NCBI GenBank assembly: GCA_963814355.1
Contig: CAWFCZ010000023.1
Location: forward strand, 1-64,000
DNA from: JADGOV01 sp963814355
Lineage (GTDB): Bacteria; Actinomycetota; Actinomycetes; JADGOV01
Length of the DNA stretch: 64,000 nt
Reading direction: 5' to 3'
In this document: positions 9,261-19,081 of the stretch, piece by piece
Layout of the letters: each line of letters opens with the position of its first letter
How positions within the stretch are numbered: the stretch's first letter is position 1
Made by a program: the position numbers and the translations under genes
The notes under the pieces: model-generated
Database searches by the model: none
What the model saw: the letters and a program-made list of their open reading frames with translations, nothing else
What the model was told of the DNA's origin: nothing

Positions 9261-10310
9261 ATGCGGCTGGGCATCAACCTCGGATACTGGGGGGCCGGGC
9301 AGGACGCCGAGGCGCTGGCCCTGGCGCAGGAGGCCGAACGGCTCGGCTTCGCGGTCGCCTGGGCGGCGGAGGCCTACGGCTCGGATGCGGCCACCGTGCT
9401 GACCTGGGTGGCGGCGCACACCGAGCGGATGGACATCGGCTCGGCGGTGTTCCAGATCCCGGCCCGCTCGCCGGCGATGACCGCCATGACCGCGGCCACC
9501 CTCGACGTGCTCTCCGGCGGCCGGTTCCGCCTCGGGCTGGGGGTCTCCGGCCCGCAGGTCTCCGAAGGCTGGCACGGCGTCCGGTTCGACGCACCGCTGG
9601 GGCGGACCCGCGAGTACGTCGAGATCGTGCGGCGGGCCCTGCGCCGTGAGCGAGTGGCCTTCGACGGCACGCACTACACGCTGCCGCTGCCGGACGGCCC
9701 GGGCAAGGCCCTGAAACTCACCGTCCACCCGGTCCGGGAGCGCATCCCGGTCTACCTGGCGGCGGTCGGGCCGAAGAACCTCGAACTGGCCGGTGAGATC
9801 GCCGACGGCTGGCTGGCTATCTTCTTCTCCCCGGAACACTCCGCCGACTCCTTGGCAGGTATCGCCGCCGGCCGCGAGAAGGCCGGCCGCGACATGACCG
9901 GATTCGACGTGGTGCCCACCGTGCCGCTCTCGGTCGGGCCGGACGTGGCGGCGTGTGCGGATCCGATCCGCGGCTACGCGGCGCTCTACGTCGGGGGCAT
10001 GGGCAGCCGCCAGCAGAACTTCTACAACGCCCTGGCCCGCCGGATGGGCTTCGACGAGGCGGCCACGGTGATCCAGGACCGGTACCTGTCCAAGGACATC
10101 GCCGGCGCGATGGCCGCGGTGCCGCTGGAGTTCGTGGATGCCACCGCACTGCTCGGCCCGAAGGAACGGCTGGCCGAGCGGATGACCGGCTACGCCGAAG
10201 CGGGGGTCACCACGCTGTCCCTGGCCGTCTTCGCCGACGCCCAGGAGCAGCGGATAGCCGCGATCCGAACCGCGGCGCAGGCTCTCGAGCTCGCCGGCGT
10301 CGGCGAGTGA
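9261..10310 (+). CDS. LLM class F420-dependent oxidoreductase
   Basis: 349-residue luciferase-like monooxygenase family protein (TIM barrel, flavin or F420 cofactor). Characteristic stretches are MRLGINLGYWGAG, TLDVLSGGRFRLGLGVSGPQ, VYLAAVGPKNLELAGEIADG and GVTTLSLAVFADA. Mycothiol and F420 biology fit an actinobacterium. GGAAAGGA precedes the ATG. The stop overlaps the uppP GTG start (GTGA), so translation of the two is coupled. Confidence 0.88.
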   Translation: MRLGINLGYWGAGQDAEALALAQEAERLGFAVAWAAEAYGSDAATVLTWVAAHTERMDIGSAVFQIPARSPAMTAMTAATLDVLSGGRFRLGLGVSGPQVSEGWHGVRFDAPLGRTREYVEIVRRALRRERVAFDGTHYTLPLPDGPGKALKLTVHPVRERIPVYLAAVGPKNLELAGEIADGWLAIFFSPEHSADSLAGIAAGREKAGRDMTGFDVVPTVPLSVGPDVAACADPIRGYAALYVGGMGSRQQNFYNALARRMGFDEAATVIQDRYLSKDIAGAMAAVPLEFVDATALLGPKERLAERMTGYAEAGVTTLSLAVFADAQEQRIAAIRTAAQALELAGVGE

Positions 10311-11137
10311 ACATCCTGCAGGCCGGCGTCCTGGGCGTGGTGGAGGGGCTCACCGAGTTCATCCCGGTGTCCAGTACCGGTCACCTGACGGTCGTCGAGA
10401 AGCTGCTCGGGTTGAAGGTCAACGACGACAGCGTGACCGGTTTCACCGCGGTGATCCAGTTTGGCGCGATCCTGGCCGTCCTGCTCTTCTTCCGGCGGGA
10501 GATCGTGGGCCTGGTCCGCGGTGGCATCGCCGGGCTATTCTCCGCGACCGTCCGGCGGGAGGACCCGCAGTTCCGCTACGCCTGGTACGTGATCGCCGGT
10601 TCGCTGCCGATCGGGGTGCTGGGGTTGGCGGGCAAGTCGGTGATCGAAGGACCGCTGCGCAATCTGTGGGTGGTCGCTGCCGCTTTGATCACCTGGAGCG
10701 CGGCCATGGTCTACGCCGAACGCGTGGCCACCCAGCGGCGCGCCGAGGCGGACCTGACGTTCCGAGATGTGATGACGGTCGGCGTGGTGCAGTGCCTGGC
10801 ACTCATACCCGGCGTGTCGCGTTCGGGGGCGACGATCAGTACCGGTCTGGTCCGCGGCCTGGACCGGGTCAGTGCCACCCGGCTCTCGTTCTTCCTGTCC
10901 ATCCCGGCGCTCACCGCCGCCGGGCTCTACACGCTCAAGGACGCCCTCGGCGGTAGCGTCGGCGCGGTGCCCACCCTGGTGGGCACGGTGGTGTCGTTCG
11001 TGGTGGCCTACGCCTCGATCGCCTGGCTGCTGCGCTTCGTCGCCCACCACCCGATCACCTACTTCGTGCTGTACCGCGTGCTGGCCGGCCTCGTGATCGT
11101 CGGGCTGCTCACCTTCGGCGCCATCAGCTCGACGTGA
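10307..11137 (+). CDS. uppP: Undecaprenyl-diphosphatase
   Basis: Dephosphorylates undecaprenyl pyrophosphate to recycle the lipid carrier for peptidoglycan and exopolysaccharide assembly. About 276 residues with multiple membrane helices. Signature motifs are GVVEGLTEFIPVSSTGHL (catalytic Glu and Ser) and LIPGVSRSGATISTGL. The GTG start overlaps the previous stop by 3 bp. Not specific to the polysaccharide locus, but it would serve it. Followed closely by the phosphatase gene. Confidence 0.95.
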   Translation: MNILQAGVLGVVEGLTEFIPVSSTGHLTVVEKLLGLKVNDDSVTGFTAVIQFGAILAVLLFFRREIVGLVRGGIAGLFSATVRREDPQFRYAWYVIAGSLPIGVLGLAGKSVIEGPLRNLWVVAAALITWSAAMVYAERVATQRRAEADLTFRDVMTVGVVQCLALIPGVSRSGATISTGLVRGLDRVSATRLSFFLSIPALTAAGLYTLKDALGGSVGAVPTLVGTVVSFVVAYASIAWLLRFVAHHPITYFVLYRVLAGLVIVGLLTFGAISST

Positions 11138-11147
11138 GCCGGGCCAG

Positions 11148-11837
11148 ATGACCACGGTGCTGCTCGTCCGCCACGGCCTGACCGCCATGACCGGGCCGGT
11201 GCTGGCCGGCTGGACGGCGGGGGTCGACCTCGACGAGCGGGGCGCCGGGCAGGCCGAGGCGCTCGCCGGGCGGCTGGCGCCGGTCCCGTTGGCCGCCGTC
11301 GTGGCCAGCCCGCTGGAGCGCTGCCAGCAGACCGCCGCCGCCCTCATCGGTGGCCGGGAGGTGGAGCTGTCCACCGATGCGCGGGTGGGGGAGTGCCACT
11401 ACGGGGAGTGGACCGGCCAAGACCTGAAGAAGTTGAGCAAGGAGCCGCTGTGGCGGGTCGTGCAGGCCCATCCCAGCGCCGCCAGCTTTCCGGGCGGTGA
11501 GGCGCTGCGCGAGACCCAGTCCCGGGCCGTGGCCGCGGTCCGGGACTGGAATGCCCGACTCGGGCCGGACGCGACGTACGCGGTGGTCAGCCACGGGGAC
11601 GTGATCAAGGCGATCCTGGCCGACGCGCTTGGGCTGCACCTTGACCTCTTCCAGCGGATCGTGGTGGACCCCTGCTCGCTCAGCGTGATCCGGTACACGG
11701 AGCTGCGCCCGTTCGTGGTGCGGATCAACGACACCGGGGGCGGCGTAGCCGATCTGCTACCGCCCAGGCGGAGCGGCCGTCGCCGCAAGGCCAGCTCCGA
11801 CGCGCCGGTCGGCGGTGGCGCCGGAGCCGGCGGTTGA
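11148..11837 (+). CDS. Histidine phosphatase family protein (MSMEG_4193-type)
   Basis: 229 residues with the RHG catalytic motif in VLLVRHGLTAMT, ASPLERCQQTA, the EWTGQDLKKLS region and the second catalytic His in VVSHGDVIKAIL. The family is phosphoglycerate-mutase-like, and the actinobacterial subgroup (MSMEG_4193) has no firmly known substrate. A basic, Gly-rich tail follows. Order uppP, phosphatase, DUF3090, SCO1664 family, mshC is a known conserved actinobacterial arrangement (also in mycobacteria). Confidence 0.9.
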   Translation: MTTVLLVRHGLTAMTGPVLAGWTAGVDLDERGAGQAEALAGRLAPVPLAAVVASPLERCQQTAAALIGGREVELSTDARVGECHYGEWTGQDLKKLSKEPLWRVVQAHPSAASFPGGEALRETQSRAVAAVRDWNARLGPDATYAVVSHGDVIKAILADALGLHLDLFQRIVVDPCSLSVIRYTELRPFVVRINDTGGGVADLLPPRRSGRRRKASSDAPVGGGAGAGG

Positions 11838-11899
11838 GGGCCGGTTGCGGCCGGCAGCAAGCGGATGAGGCGGCCGGGAGCAGGCCATAGGGTCGGGGT

Positions 11900-12463
11900 A
11901 TGCCGCGTCAGGTCCACGAGTTCGATCCGCCCACCCGATTCGTCGCCGGTACCGTCGGGCAGCCCGGAGAACGGGCCTTCTTCCTGCAGGCCAGTGGCGG
12001 CAACCGGCGGATCAGCGTCGCGTTGGAGAAGGTCCAGGTCCAGGTGCTGGCCGAGCGCCTGGACCAGATGCTCGACGAGGTGCGCCGCCAACTGGGGCCG
12101 CGCAGCGGCGTGCCCGAAACGGCTCCCCCCGAGCTGGAGGATGTGGAGCCGCTCGACGCGCCAGTCGAGGAGGAGTTCCGCGTCGGCACCATGGCCATCG
12201 CCTGGGAGGGCGAGTCGGCGAAGGTGGTGGTCGAGGCCCAGGCCGCGCTGGCCGAGGGTGAGGAGGCCGCCGTGCCGTTGGCGGATGAGTCCAGCGAAGG
12301 CCCGGACGTCTTGCGGGTCCGTATCCCGCCGGCCGCCGCCCGGGCCTTCGTCGCCCGCGCCCAGCGGGTGATCGCGGCCGGCCGGCCACCCTGCCCACTG
12401 TGCGGGCTGCCGCTGGATCCCGACGGCCACGTCTGCCCCCGGCAGAACGGACACCGGCACTAG
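11900..12463 (+). CDS. DUF3090 family protein
   Basis: 187 residues, soluble. Conserved family features are HEFDPPTRFVAGTVGQPGER and FFLQASGG near the N-terminus. A short C-terminal zinc-ribbon-like segment has CPLCGLPLDPDGHVCP. Function unknown. Always found near the phosphatase and the SCO1664-family protein in actinobacteria, so these three probably act together. ATG 11900 fits the family N-terminus. Confidence 0.88.
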   Translation: MPRQVHEFDPPTRFVAGTVGQPGERAFFLQASGGNRRISVALEKVQVQVLAERLDQMLDEVRRQLGPRSGVPETAPPELEDVEPLDAPVEEEFRVGTMAIAWEGESAKVVVEAQAALAEGEEAAVPLADESSEGPDVLRVRIPPAAARAFVARAQRVIAAGRPPCPLCGLPLDPDGHVCPRQNGHRH

Positions 12464-12487
12464 CGCCCGCTGGGTAAGACTGGTGGG

Positions 12488-13258
12488 GTGAGCACCCCGG
12501 AGCGCGGCCTCCCGTCGGCCGGGGCAGCCGCGGGGCTCGATCCCGCCGCCGTGCTCGAGCTGCTCGAGTCGGGACGCATCACCGTCGCCGGACGATTGGT
12601 CGACGCCTCGAATGCCACGCTGTACTGCTCCGTCGAATTGGACGGGGTGGCGCTCGACGCCGTGTACAAGCCGGTGGCCGGGGAGCGGCCGCTGTGGGAC
12701 TTCCCGGACGGCACCCTGGCCGGCCGAGAAGTGGCCGCGTACGCGGTCAGCGCGGCTACCGGGTGGAACATCGTGCCGCCGACGGTGCACCGCGACGGAC
12801 CGTTCGGCCCCGGCATGTGCCAACTGTGGATCGATGTGGACCCCACGGTCGACCTGGTGGCGCTGGCCCGCTCCGACACTCCCACGCTGCGCCGGATGGC
12901 CGTGCTGGATGCGGTGATCAACAACGCCGACCGCAAGGGCGGGCATCTGCTACCGACCTCTGATGGGGCCATCTTCGGCGTGGACCACGGCGTGTGCTTC
13001 TCGGTGGAGGACAAGCTGCGCACCCTGCTGTGGCGCTGGCGCGGACTTCCGCTGAGCGCGGACGCGGTCGAGGTGCTCACCGCCCTGCGCACCCGGCTCG
13101 ACGCCGGCTCCTCCGACGCCCTGTGCGCCGCTCTGGCGACGCACCTGACCCGGGCGGAGGTCCGGGCTACCCGGTCCCGGATCGACCGGCTGCTGCGCAG
13201 CGGCCGGCATCCGCAACCCAGTGAGGACTGGCCGGCCATTCCCTGGCCGCCGTTCTGA
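12488..13258 (+). CDS. SCO1664 family protein (PI3K/PI4K-like fold)
   Basis: 256 residues from GTG 12488. Shows LVDASNATLYCSVELDG, YKPVAGERPLWDFPDGTLAGRE (lysine-containing nucleotide-site loop), and the catalytic-like VINNADRKGGHLL and IFGVDHGVCF stretches typical of PI3/4-kinase-like proteins. The true substrate of bacterial members is not known. Sits between DUF3090 and mshC as in many actinobacteria. Confidence 0.87.
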   Translation: MSTPERGLPSAGAAAGLDPAAVLELLESGRITVAGRLVDASNATLYCSVELDGVALDAVYKPVAGERPLWDFPDGTLAGREVAAYAVSAATGWNIVPPTVHRDGPFGPGMCQLWIDVDPTVDLVALARSDTPTLRRMAVLDAVINNADRKGGHLLPTSDGAIFGVDHGVCFSVEDKLRTLLWRWRGLPLSADAVEVLTALRTRLDAGSSDALCAALATHLTRAEVRATRSRIDRLLRSGRHPQPSEDWPAIPWPPF

Positions 13259-13291
13259 TCATCGGCCAGCACAGGGCCGGGCTACCCTCGG

Positions 13292-14521
13292 ATGGTGCAG
13301 TCCTGGCCCGCGCCCGACGTTCCGCGACTTCCCGGATCCGCTCCGCCGCTGCGGGTGTTCGACACCGCGACCAGGGAACTGCGACCGGTCGCGCCGGGGC
13401 GGCGCGCCCGGATGTACGTCTGCGGCATCACCCCCTACGACGCCACCCACCTCGGCCACGCGGCGACCTACGTCGCCTACGACACGGTGGCCAGGGTGCT
13501 CGCCGACGGCGGGACGGCCCTCGACTACTGCCAGAACGTCACCGACGTCGACGATCCGTTGCTGGCCCGGGCGGTGGCCACCGGGGAGGATTGGGTCACC
13601 CTCGCCGAGCGTGAGACCGACCTCTTCCGCGCGGACATGACCGCGCTGCGGGTGCTGCCGCCCCGGTGGTACGTCGGGGCGGTCGAGGCGATACCCGAGA
13701 TCGTCGAGCTGATCACCGAGCTTCGGGATCGCGGCGCGACCTATGACCTCGACGGCGACCTGTACTTCCCCGCTGCGGTGGATCCGCACTTTGGCTGCGT
13801 GGCGAATCTCGACCGGGACACCATGCTGGCGCTGTCCGCGGAGCGGGGGGGCGATCCGGAGCGGCCCGGAAAGAAGGACCCGCTCGATCCGATCCTCTGG
13901 CGGGCGGCCCGCGACGGCGAGCCGGCGTGGCCGTCACCGTTCGGTCCGGGTCGGCCCGGGTGGCACGTGGAGTGCACGGCCATCGCGCTGCGCCGGCTCG
14001 GGGCGACCATCGACATCCAGGGCGGCGGCAGCGACCTGGCCTACCCACATCACGAGTTCAGCGCCGCGCACGCCGACGTGGCCACCGGGCGCTGGCCGTT
14101 CGCCCGGGCATACGTGCACACCGGCATGGTCGGCTACGCCGGGGAGAAGATGTCGAAATCACGTGGCAACCTGGTCTTCGTCTCGGGCCTGCGCCGCGAC
14201 GGGGTCGATCCGGCGGCCATCCGGCTCGCGCTGCTGGCGCACCGGTACTCCGAGGACTGGGACTACACCGACACGGACCTGGATCGCGCGCGGGCCCGGC
14301 TGGCCCGGTGGCGCTCGGCCGTCGGTGCCGGCACCGGGCCGCCGGCGGGAGCGACGGTGGCCGAGGTTCGTCGGCAGCTGACCGATGACCTGAACACCCC
14401 GGGTGCGCTGAGCGCGATCGACCGCTGGTCGGCCACGGCGACCGGTAGCGGCGGTCCGGACCGGGACGCGCCGGGGCTGGTCCGTGACCTGACGGACGCC
14501 CTGCTGGGGATACGGCTGTAG
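13292..14521 (+). CDS. mshC: Cysteine--1-D-myo-inosityl 2-amino-2-deoxy-alpha-D-glucopyranoside ligase
   Basis: Third-step enzyme of mycothiol biosynthesis, ATP-dependent ligation of cysteine to GlcN-inositol. 409 residues, the family length. CysS-like catalytic core with the zinc-site MYVCGITPYDATHLGHA, WHVECTAIA, the GGGSDLAYPHHE motif and the KMSKS-like loop KMSKSRGN. Confirms an actinobacterial host. Convergent with the PAC2 gene 19 bp downstream. Confidence 0.96.
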   Translation: MVQSWPAPDVPRLPGSAPPLRVFDTATRELRPVAPGRRARMYVCGITPYDATHLGHAATYVAYDTVARVLADGGTALDYCQNVTDVDDPLLARAVATGEDWVTLAERETDLFRADMTALRVLPPRWYVGAVEAIPEIVELITELRDRGATYDLDGDLYFPAAVDPHFGCVANLDRDTMLALSAERGGDPERPGKKDPLDPILWRAARDGEPAWPSPFGPGRPGWHVECTAIALRRLGATIDIQGGGSDLAYPHHEFSAAHADVATGRWPFARAYVHTGMVGYAGEKMSKSRGNLVFVSGLRRDGVDPAAIRLALLAHRYSEDWDYTDTDLDRARARLARWRSAVGAGTGPPAGATVAEVRRQLTDDLNTPGALSAIDRWSATATGSGGPDRDAPGLVRDLTDALLGIRL

Positions 14522-14540
14522 CCCCGGGGCCCGCCCCCCG

Positions 14541-15404
14541 TCAGCTGCCTTCCCGACCTTCGCCGGGACCGCGCCGGCGGAGGTAGCGCTCGAACTCCTT
14601 GGCGATCGCCTCACCGCTCGCCTCTGGCAGGTCGGTCTCATCCGCTCGCGACTCCAGGGCGCGGACGTACTCGGCCACCTCGGAGTCCTCGCGGGCCATT
14701 TCCTCCACGCCACGTTCCCACGCCCTGCCTTGCTCCGGCAGCTCACCGAGGGGCACAGCGATGTCGAGCAGATCCTCGACCCGGCGCAGCAGCGCCATCG
14801 TCGCCTTGGGGCACGGCGGCTGCGCGACGTAATGCGGCACCGCCGCCCAGAACGACACCGCCGGCAGGTCGGACAGTCGGCAGGCGTCCTGGAACACCCC
14901 GACGATGCCGGTCGGGCCTTCATAGCGGGACCGCTCCACCGAGAGCCGGGCCGCGGTGGAGGCGTCGTAGGCGGTGCCAGTCACGGGCACCGGGCGGGTG
15001 TGCGGTGTGTCGGCCAGTAGGGCGCCGAGGGTGACCGTGAGTCCGACCTCCAGCTCCGTGGCGATGTCCAGCAGCTCACCGCAGAACGCCCGCCACTTCA
15101 TGTTCGGTTCCAGACCGCGGACCAGTACGATGTCCCGCGGGGCACTCGGCGGCCGGGCCAGGGATACCCGAGTCGTCGGCCATTCCACACTGCGGGTGAC
15201 GCCGTCGACCAGGCGCACCGTGGGGCGGTTGACCTGGAAGTCGTAGTACTCGTCCGGGTCGATGACTGCCAGCGGCGCGGCCCCCCAGACCGTCTCCAGA
15301 TGCTCGATCGCGTCGGTGGCCGCGTCGGCAGCGTCGTTCCAGCCCTCGAAGGCGGCCAAGAGCACCGGATTGTGCAGCACCGGCAGTCCCTCGTAGGCGA
15401 CCAC
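14541..15404 (-). CDS. PAC2 family protein
   Basis: 287 residues of the proteasome-assembly-chaperone-2 fold. Family features: LLAAFEGWNDAADAATDA at the N-terminus, IVLVRGLEPNMKWRAFC and EGPTGIVGVFQDACRL. The bacterial role is unsettled; the name comes from the eukaryotic proteasome chaperone. Divergent from metH across a 158-bp region. Confidence 0.9.
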   Translation of the reverse strand: MVAYEGLPVLHNPVLLAAFEGWNDAADAATDAIEHLETVWGAAPLAVIDPDEYYDFQVNRPTVRLVDGVTRSVEWPTTRVSLARPPSAPRDIVLVRGLEPNMKWRAFCGELLDIATELEVGLTVTLGALLADTPHTRPVPVTGTAYDASTAARLSVERSRYEGPTGIVGVFQDACRLSDLPAVSFWAAVPHYVAQPPCPKATMALLRRVEDLLDIAVPLGELPEQGRAWERGVEEMAREDSEVAEYVRALESRADETDLPEASGEAIAKEFERYLRRRGPGEGREGS

Positions 15405-15463
15405 GCGGCTCCTCTCCGCCCCGCGGCACTCCCGGAACTCCCGCTGAGTTCCAGGTCACCCCC

Positions 15464-15484
15464 GGCTGAGCTCGGGGCTCAGCC
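15464..15484. promoter_or_regulatory. Inverted repeat GGCTGAG-7-CTCAGCC upstream of metH
   Basis: Perfect 7-bp arms with loop CTCGGGG in the divergent PAC2/metH region, about 80 bp before metH. I find no cobalamin-riboswitch B12 box around it and no T-run. Could be an operator or a leader hairpin; weak support. Confidence 0.3.
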
Positions 15485-15562
15485 TACGACGGACGGCGCC
15501 GGGCGGCCGTCCTGACCGCGTTGGCGTGTCTCGCCACCCGGCGCGCTCTACCATGACACTCG

Positions 15563-18500
15563 ATGACCGACGTCGACTCCCAGTCACCCGCTCCCGCGCC
15601 GCAGCAGATGCCCCCCCGTAGCGGCGCGCTGCTGCGCGCCCTGGGTGAGCGGGTCGTGGTAGCCGATGGCGCGATGGGCACCATGCTGCAGGAGTACGGG
15701 TTGACCCTGGAGGACTTCGCCGGCCTGGACGGCTGCAACGAGATCCTCAACGTGACCCGGCCGGACGTCGTGCGCAGCGTGCACGACGCCTACTTCGCCG
15801 TCGGCGTGGACTGCGTGGAAACCAACACCTTCGGCGCGAACCTGGCCAACCTGGCGGAGTACGACGCCGCGGAGCGGATCTATGAGCTGTCCGAGGCCGG
15901 CGCCCGGCTGGCGCGGGAGGTCGCCGAGGCGTACTCCACCACCGAGGCGCCGCGCTGGGTGCTGGGTTCGGTCGGGCCGGGGACCAAGTTGCCCACCCTG
16001 GGCCACGCCCGTTACGCCGACCTGCGGGACGCCTACCAGCAGGAGGTCGCCGGGCTGATCGCCGGCGGCGCCGACGCGGTGATCGTGGAGACCGCACAGG
16101 ATCTGCTGCAGGCCAAGGCCGCCCTCATCGGTGCTCGTCGGGCGATGACCGCGGCCGGACTGCGGCTGCCATTGATCGCTTCGGTCACCGTGGAGACCAC
16201 CGGGACCATGCTGCTCGGCACCGAGATCGGCGCCGCGCTGACCGCGTTGGAACCGCTCGGCGTGGACCTGCTCGGCCTGAACTGCGCCACCGGGCCGGCG
16301 GAGATGAGCGAGCACCTGCGCTACCTGTCCAAGCACGCCCGGGTCGGGTTGTCCTGCCTGCCCAACGCCGGGCTGCCCGAGCTGACTCGTGACGGCGCGC
16401 ACTACCCCCTGACGCCGGACCAGCTGGCCCAGGCGCAGGACACCTTCACCCGGGACTACGGGCTCGCCCTGGTCGGCGGCTGCTGCGGCACCACGCCGGA
16501 GCACCTTCGGGCGGTGGTCGACCGGGTCGGCGGCCGGCCCCTGACCCCGCGCCGCCCACATCCCGAACCGGCCGCGGCCAGCCTCTACCAGGCGGTCCCG
16601 TTCCGCCAGGACACCTCCTATCTCTCCATCGGGGAACGCACCAACGCCAACGGCAGCAAGGCTTTCCGGGAGGCAATGCTCGGCGAAGCCTGGGAGGACT
16701 GCCTGGAGATCGCCCGGGCGCAGACCCGCGACGGCGCCCACCTGCTCGACGTCTCTGTGGATTACGTCGGGCGCGACGGCGCGGCCGACATGTCGGCGTT
16801 GGCCGGGCGGCTGGCGACCGCGAGCACGTTGCCGCTGGTTCTGGACTCCACCGAACCGGAGGTGATCGAGGCCGGACTGGAGCACCTCGGTGGCCGCTGC
16901 GTGATCAACTCGGTGAACTACGAGGACGGCGACGGCCCGGACTCGCGGATCCGCCGGATGATGCCGCTGGTTGCCGAGCACGGCGCGGCCGTGATGGCCC
17001 TCACCATCGACGAGCAGGGCCAGGCCCGGACCGCCGAGTGGAAGGTCGCCGTCGCCACCCGTCTCGTCGAGGACCTGACGACGAACTGGGGGCTGGCGCG
17101 CAGCGACATCCTGCTGGACTGCCTGACGTTCCCGATCGCCACCGGCCAGGAGGAGACCCGCCGCGACGCGCTGGAGACCATCGAGGCGATCCGGGAGGTG
17201 AAGCGGCGCTATCCCGATGTGCAAACCACGCTCGGGGTCTCCAACGTGTCTTTCGGCCTGAACCCCGCCGCTCGGATCGTGCTCAACTCCGTGTTCCTCA
17301 ACGAGTGTGTCCGGGCCGGTCTGGACTCCGCGATCGTGCACTCGGCGAAGATCCTCCCGATGGCCCGGATTCCGGAAGACCAGCGGGCCACCGCGCTCGA
17401 CCTGGTCTACGACCGCCGCCGGGCCGACTACGACCCGCTGAGCGCTTTCCTCGACATGTTCGAGGGTGTCACCGCGGCCGACGCGAGGGCCACCCGGGCC
17501 GAGGAACTGGCCGGCTTGCCGCTGGCCGAGCGCCTCCAGCGCCGGGTGATCGACGGCGAGCGGAACGGCCTGGAGGCCGACCTAGACGAGGCGCTGGCCA
17601 CCCGGCCGGCGCTGGAGATCGTCAACGACGACCTGCTGGCCGGTATGAAGGTGGTGGGTGAACTCTTCGGCTCGGGGGAGATGCAGCTGCCGTTCGTGCT
17701 GCAGAGCGCGGAGATCATGAAGGCCGCGGTAGCCCACCTCGAACCGCACATGGAGAAGACCGACGAGGCCGGCAAGGGCACCATCGTGCTGGCCACCGTC
17801 AAGGGCGACGTGCACGACATCGGCAAGAACCTGGTCGACATCATCCTGACCAACAACGGCTACACCGTGGTCAACCTGGGCATCAAGCAGCCGGTGTCGG
17901 CCATCCTCGATGCGGCGGATTCCCACCGGGCCGACGTGGTCGGCATGTCCGGCCTGCTGGTCAAGTCGACAGTGGTCATGAAGGAGAACCTCCAAGAGAT
18001 CAACTCTCGCGGGTTGGCTCCCGGCCTTCCGGTCCTGCTCGGCGGCGCTGCGCTGACCCGGGCGTATGTGGAGCAGGACCTGGCCGAGGTCTACGCCGGC
18101 GAGGTCCGCTATGCGCGGGACGCCTTCGAGGGGCTGCGGTTGATGGATGCCCTGATGGGTGTCAAGCGAGGGGTGGTCGGCGCACAGCTGCCGGCCCGAC
18201 GTGAACGCCGGGTCCGCACCTCCACCCGCCCTGATGCCACGGCGGAGGAGGACATGCCGGCGCGCTCGGACGTGTCCCGGGACAACCCGGTCCCCGCCCC
18301 GCCGTTCTGGGGGAGCCGCATCATCAAGGGCGTCCCGCTCGCCGACTACGCCGTATTGCTCGACGAGCGGGCCACGTTCCTGGGCCAGTGGGGGCTCAAG
18401 TCCAGCCGCGGCGACGGCCCGTCCTACGACGAGCTGGTCGAGTCCGAGGGCCGCCCGCGGCTGCGGATGTGGCTGGAGCGGGTACAGGCCGAGCGGATGC

Positions 18501-19081
18501 TGGAAGCCGCGGTGGTCTACGGGTACTTCCCGTGCGTCAGCGAGGGCGACGACCTGGTGGTACTCACCGACGACGGCCGGGAGCGGCACCGGTTCACCTT
18601 CCCGCGCCAGCGGCACGGCCGGCACCTGTGCCTTGCGGACTTCTTCCGGTCCGCCGACTCCGGCCAGACCGACGTGCTCGGCACCCAACTGGTGACCATG
18701 GGCCCGCGGATCGCCGAGGTTACCGCCGACCTGTTCGCGGCCAACGCCTATCGCGACTACCTGGAGCTGCACGGCTTGTCCGTGCAGCTGACCGAGGCCC
18801 TGGCCGAGTATTGGCACATGCGGATGCGCGCGGAGCTGGGCTTCGCCGCCGACGACCCGCAGGCCCCGGCCGAGTTCTTCGACCTGCGATACCGGGGAGC
18901 CCGCTTCTCCTTCGGGTACGGCGCCTGCCCGGACCTGGAGGACCGGGCGAAGTTGGTGGACCTGCTGGCACCGGAGCGGATCGGAGTGAAGCTCTCGGAG
19001 GAGTTCCAGCTGCACCCGGAGCAGTCCACCGACGCGATCGTGCTGCATCACCCCGAGGCCAAGTACTTCAACGCCAAGTGA
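15563..19081 (+). CDS. metH: Cobalamin-dependent methionine synthase
   Basis: 1172 residues, the full modular enzyme that methylates homocysteine using methyltetrahydrofolate. In order: homocysteine domain (LGLNCATGP and zinc-site GGCCGTTPEH), pterin domain (SIGERTNANGSKAF), cap, B12 domain with the ligand-histidine motif GDVHDIGKN near residue 750, and the C-terminal AdoMet reactivation domain (RYRGARFSFGYGACPD). All domains are intact. Its stop overlaps the downstream HAD gene start (GTGA). Confidence 0.97.
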   Translation: MTDVDSQSPAPAPQQMPPRSGALLRALGERVVVADGAMGTMLQEYGLTLEDFAGLDGCNEILNVTRPDVVRSVHDAYFAVGVDCVETNTFGANLANLAEYDAAERIYELSEAGARLAREVAEAYSTTEAPRWVLGSVGPGTKLPTLGHARYADLRDAYQQEVAGLIAGGADAVIVETAQDLLQAKAALIGARRAMTAAGLRLPLIASVTVETTGTMLLGTEIGAALTALEPLGVDLLGLNCATGPAEMSEHLRYLSKHARVGLSCLPNAGLPELTRDGAHYPLTPDQLAQAQDTFTRDYGLALVGGCCGTTPEHLRAVVDRVGGRPLTPRRPHPEPAAASLYQAVPFRQDTSYLSIGERTNANGSKAFREAMLGEAWEDCLEIARAQTRDGAHLLDVSVDYVGRDGAADMSALAGRLATASTLPLVLDSTEPEVIEAGLEHLGGRCVINSVNYEDGDGPDSRIRRMMPLVAEHGAAVMALTIDEQGQARTAEWKVAVATRLVEDLTTNWGLARSDILLDCLTFPIATGQEETRRDALETIEAIREVKRRYPDVQTTLGVSNVSFGLNPAARIVLNSVFLNECVRAGLDSAIVHSAKILPMARIPEDQRATALDLVYDRRRADYDPLSAFLDMFEGVTAADARATRAEELAGLPLAERLQRRVIDGERNGLEADLDEALATRPALEIVNDDLLAGMKVVGELFGSGEMQLPFVLQSAEIMKAAVAHLEPHMEKTDEAGKGTIVLATVKGDVHDIGKNLVDIILTNNGYTVVNLGIKQPVSAILDAADSHRADVVGMSGLLVKSTVVMKENLQEINSRGLAPGLPVLLGGAALTRAYVEQDLAEVYAGEVRYARDAFEGLRLMDALMGVKRGVVGAQLPARRERRVRTSTRPDATAEEDMPARSDVSRDNPVPAPPFWGSRIIKGVPLADYAVLLDERATFLGQWGLKSSRGDGPSYDELVESEGRPRLRMWLERVQAERMLEAAVVYGYFPCVSEGDDLVVLTDDGRERHRFTFPRQRHGRHLCLADFFRSADSGQTDVLGTQLVTMGPRIAEVTADLFAANAYRDYLELHGLSVQLTEALAEYWHMRMRAELGFAADDPQAPAEFFDLRYRGARFSFGYGACPDLEDRAKLVDLLAPERIGVKLSEEFQLHPEQSTDAIVLHHPEAKYFNAK

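Noticed and set aside
15405..15562. Cobalamin or SAM/SAH riboswitch before metH
   Set aside because: Only a 7-bp inverted repeat is present; I see no B12 box or conserved SAM/SAH aptamer core in the 158 bp.
15584..17341. Long minus-strand frame opposite metH
   Set aside because: Shadow of the metH codon pattern; no family resemblance and no ribosome site.
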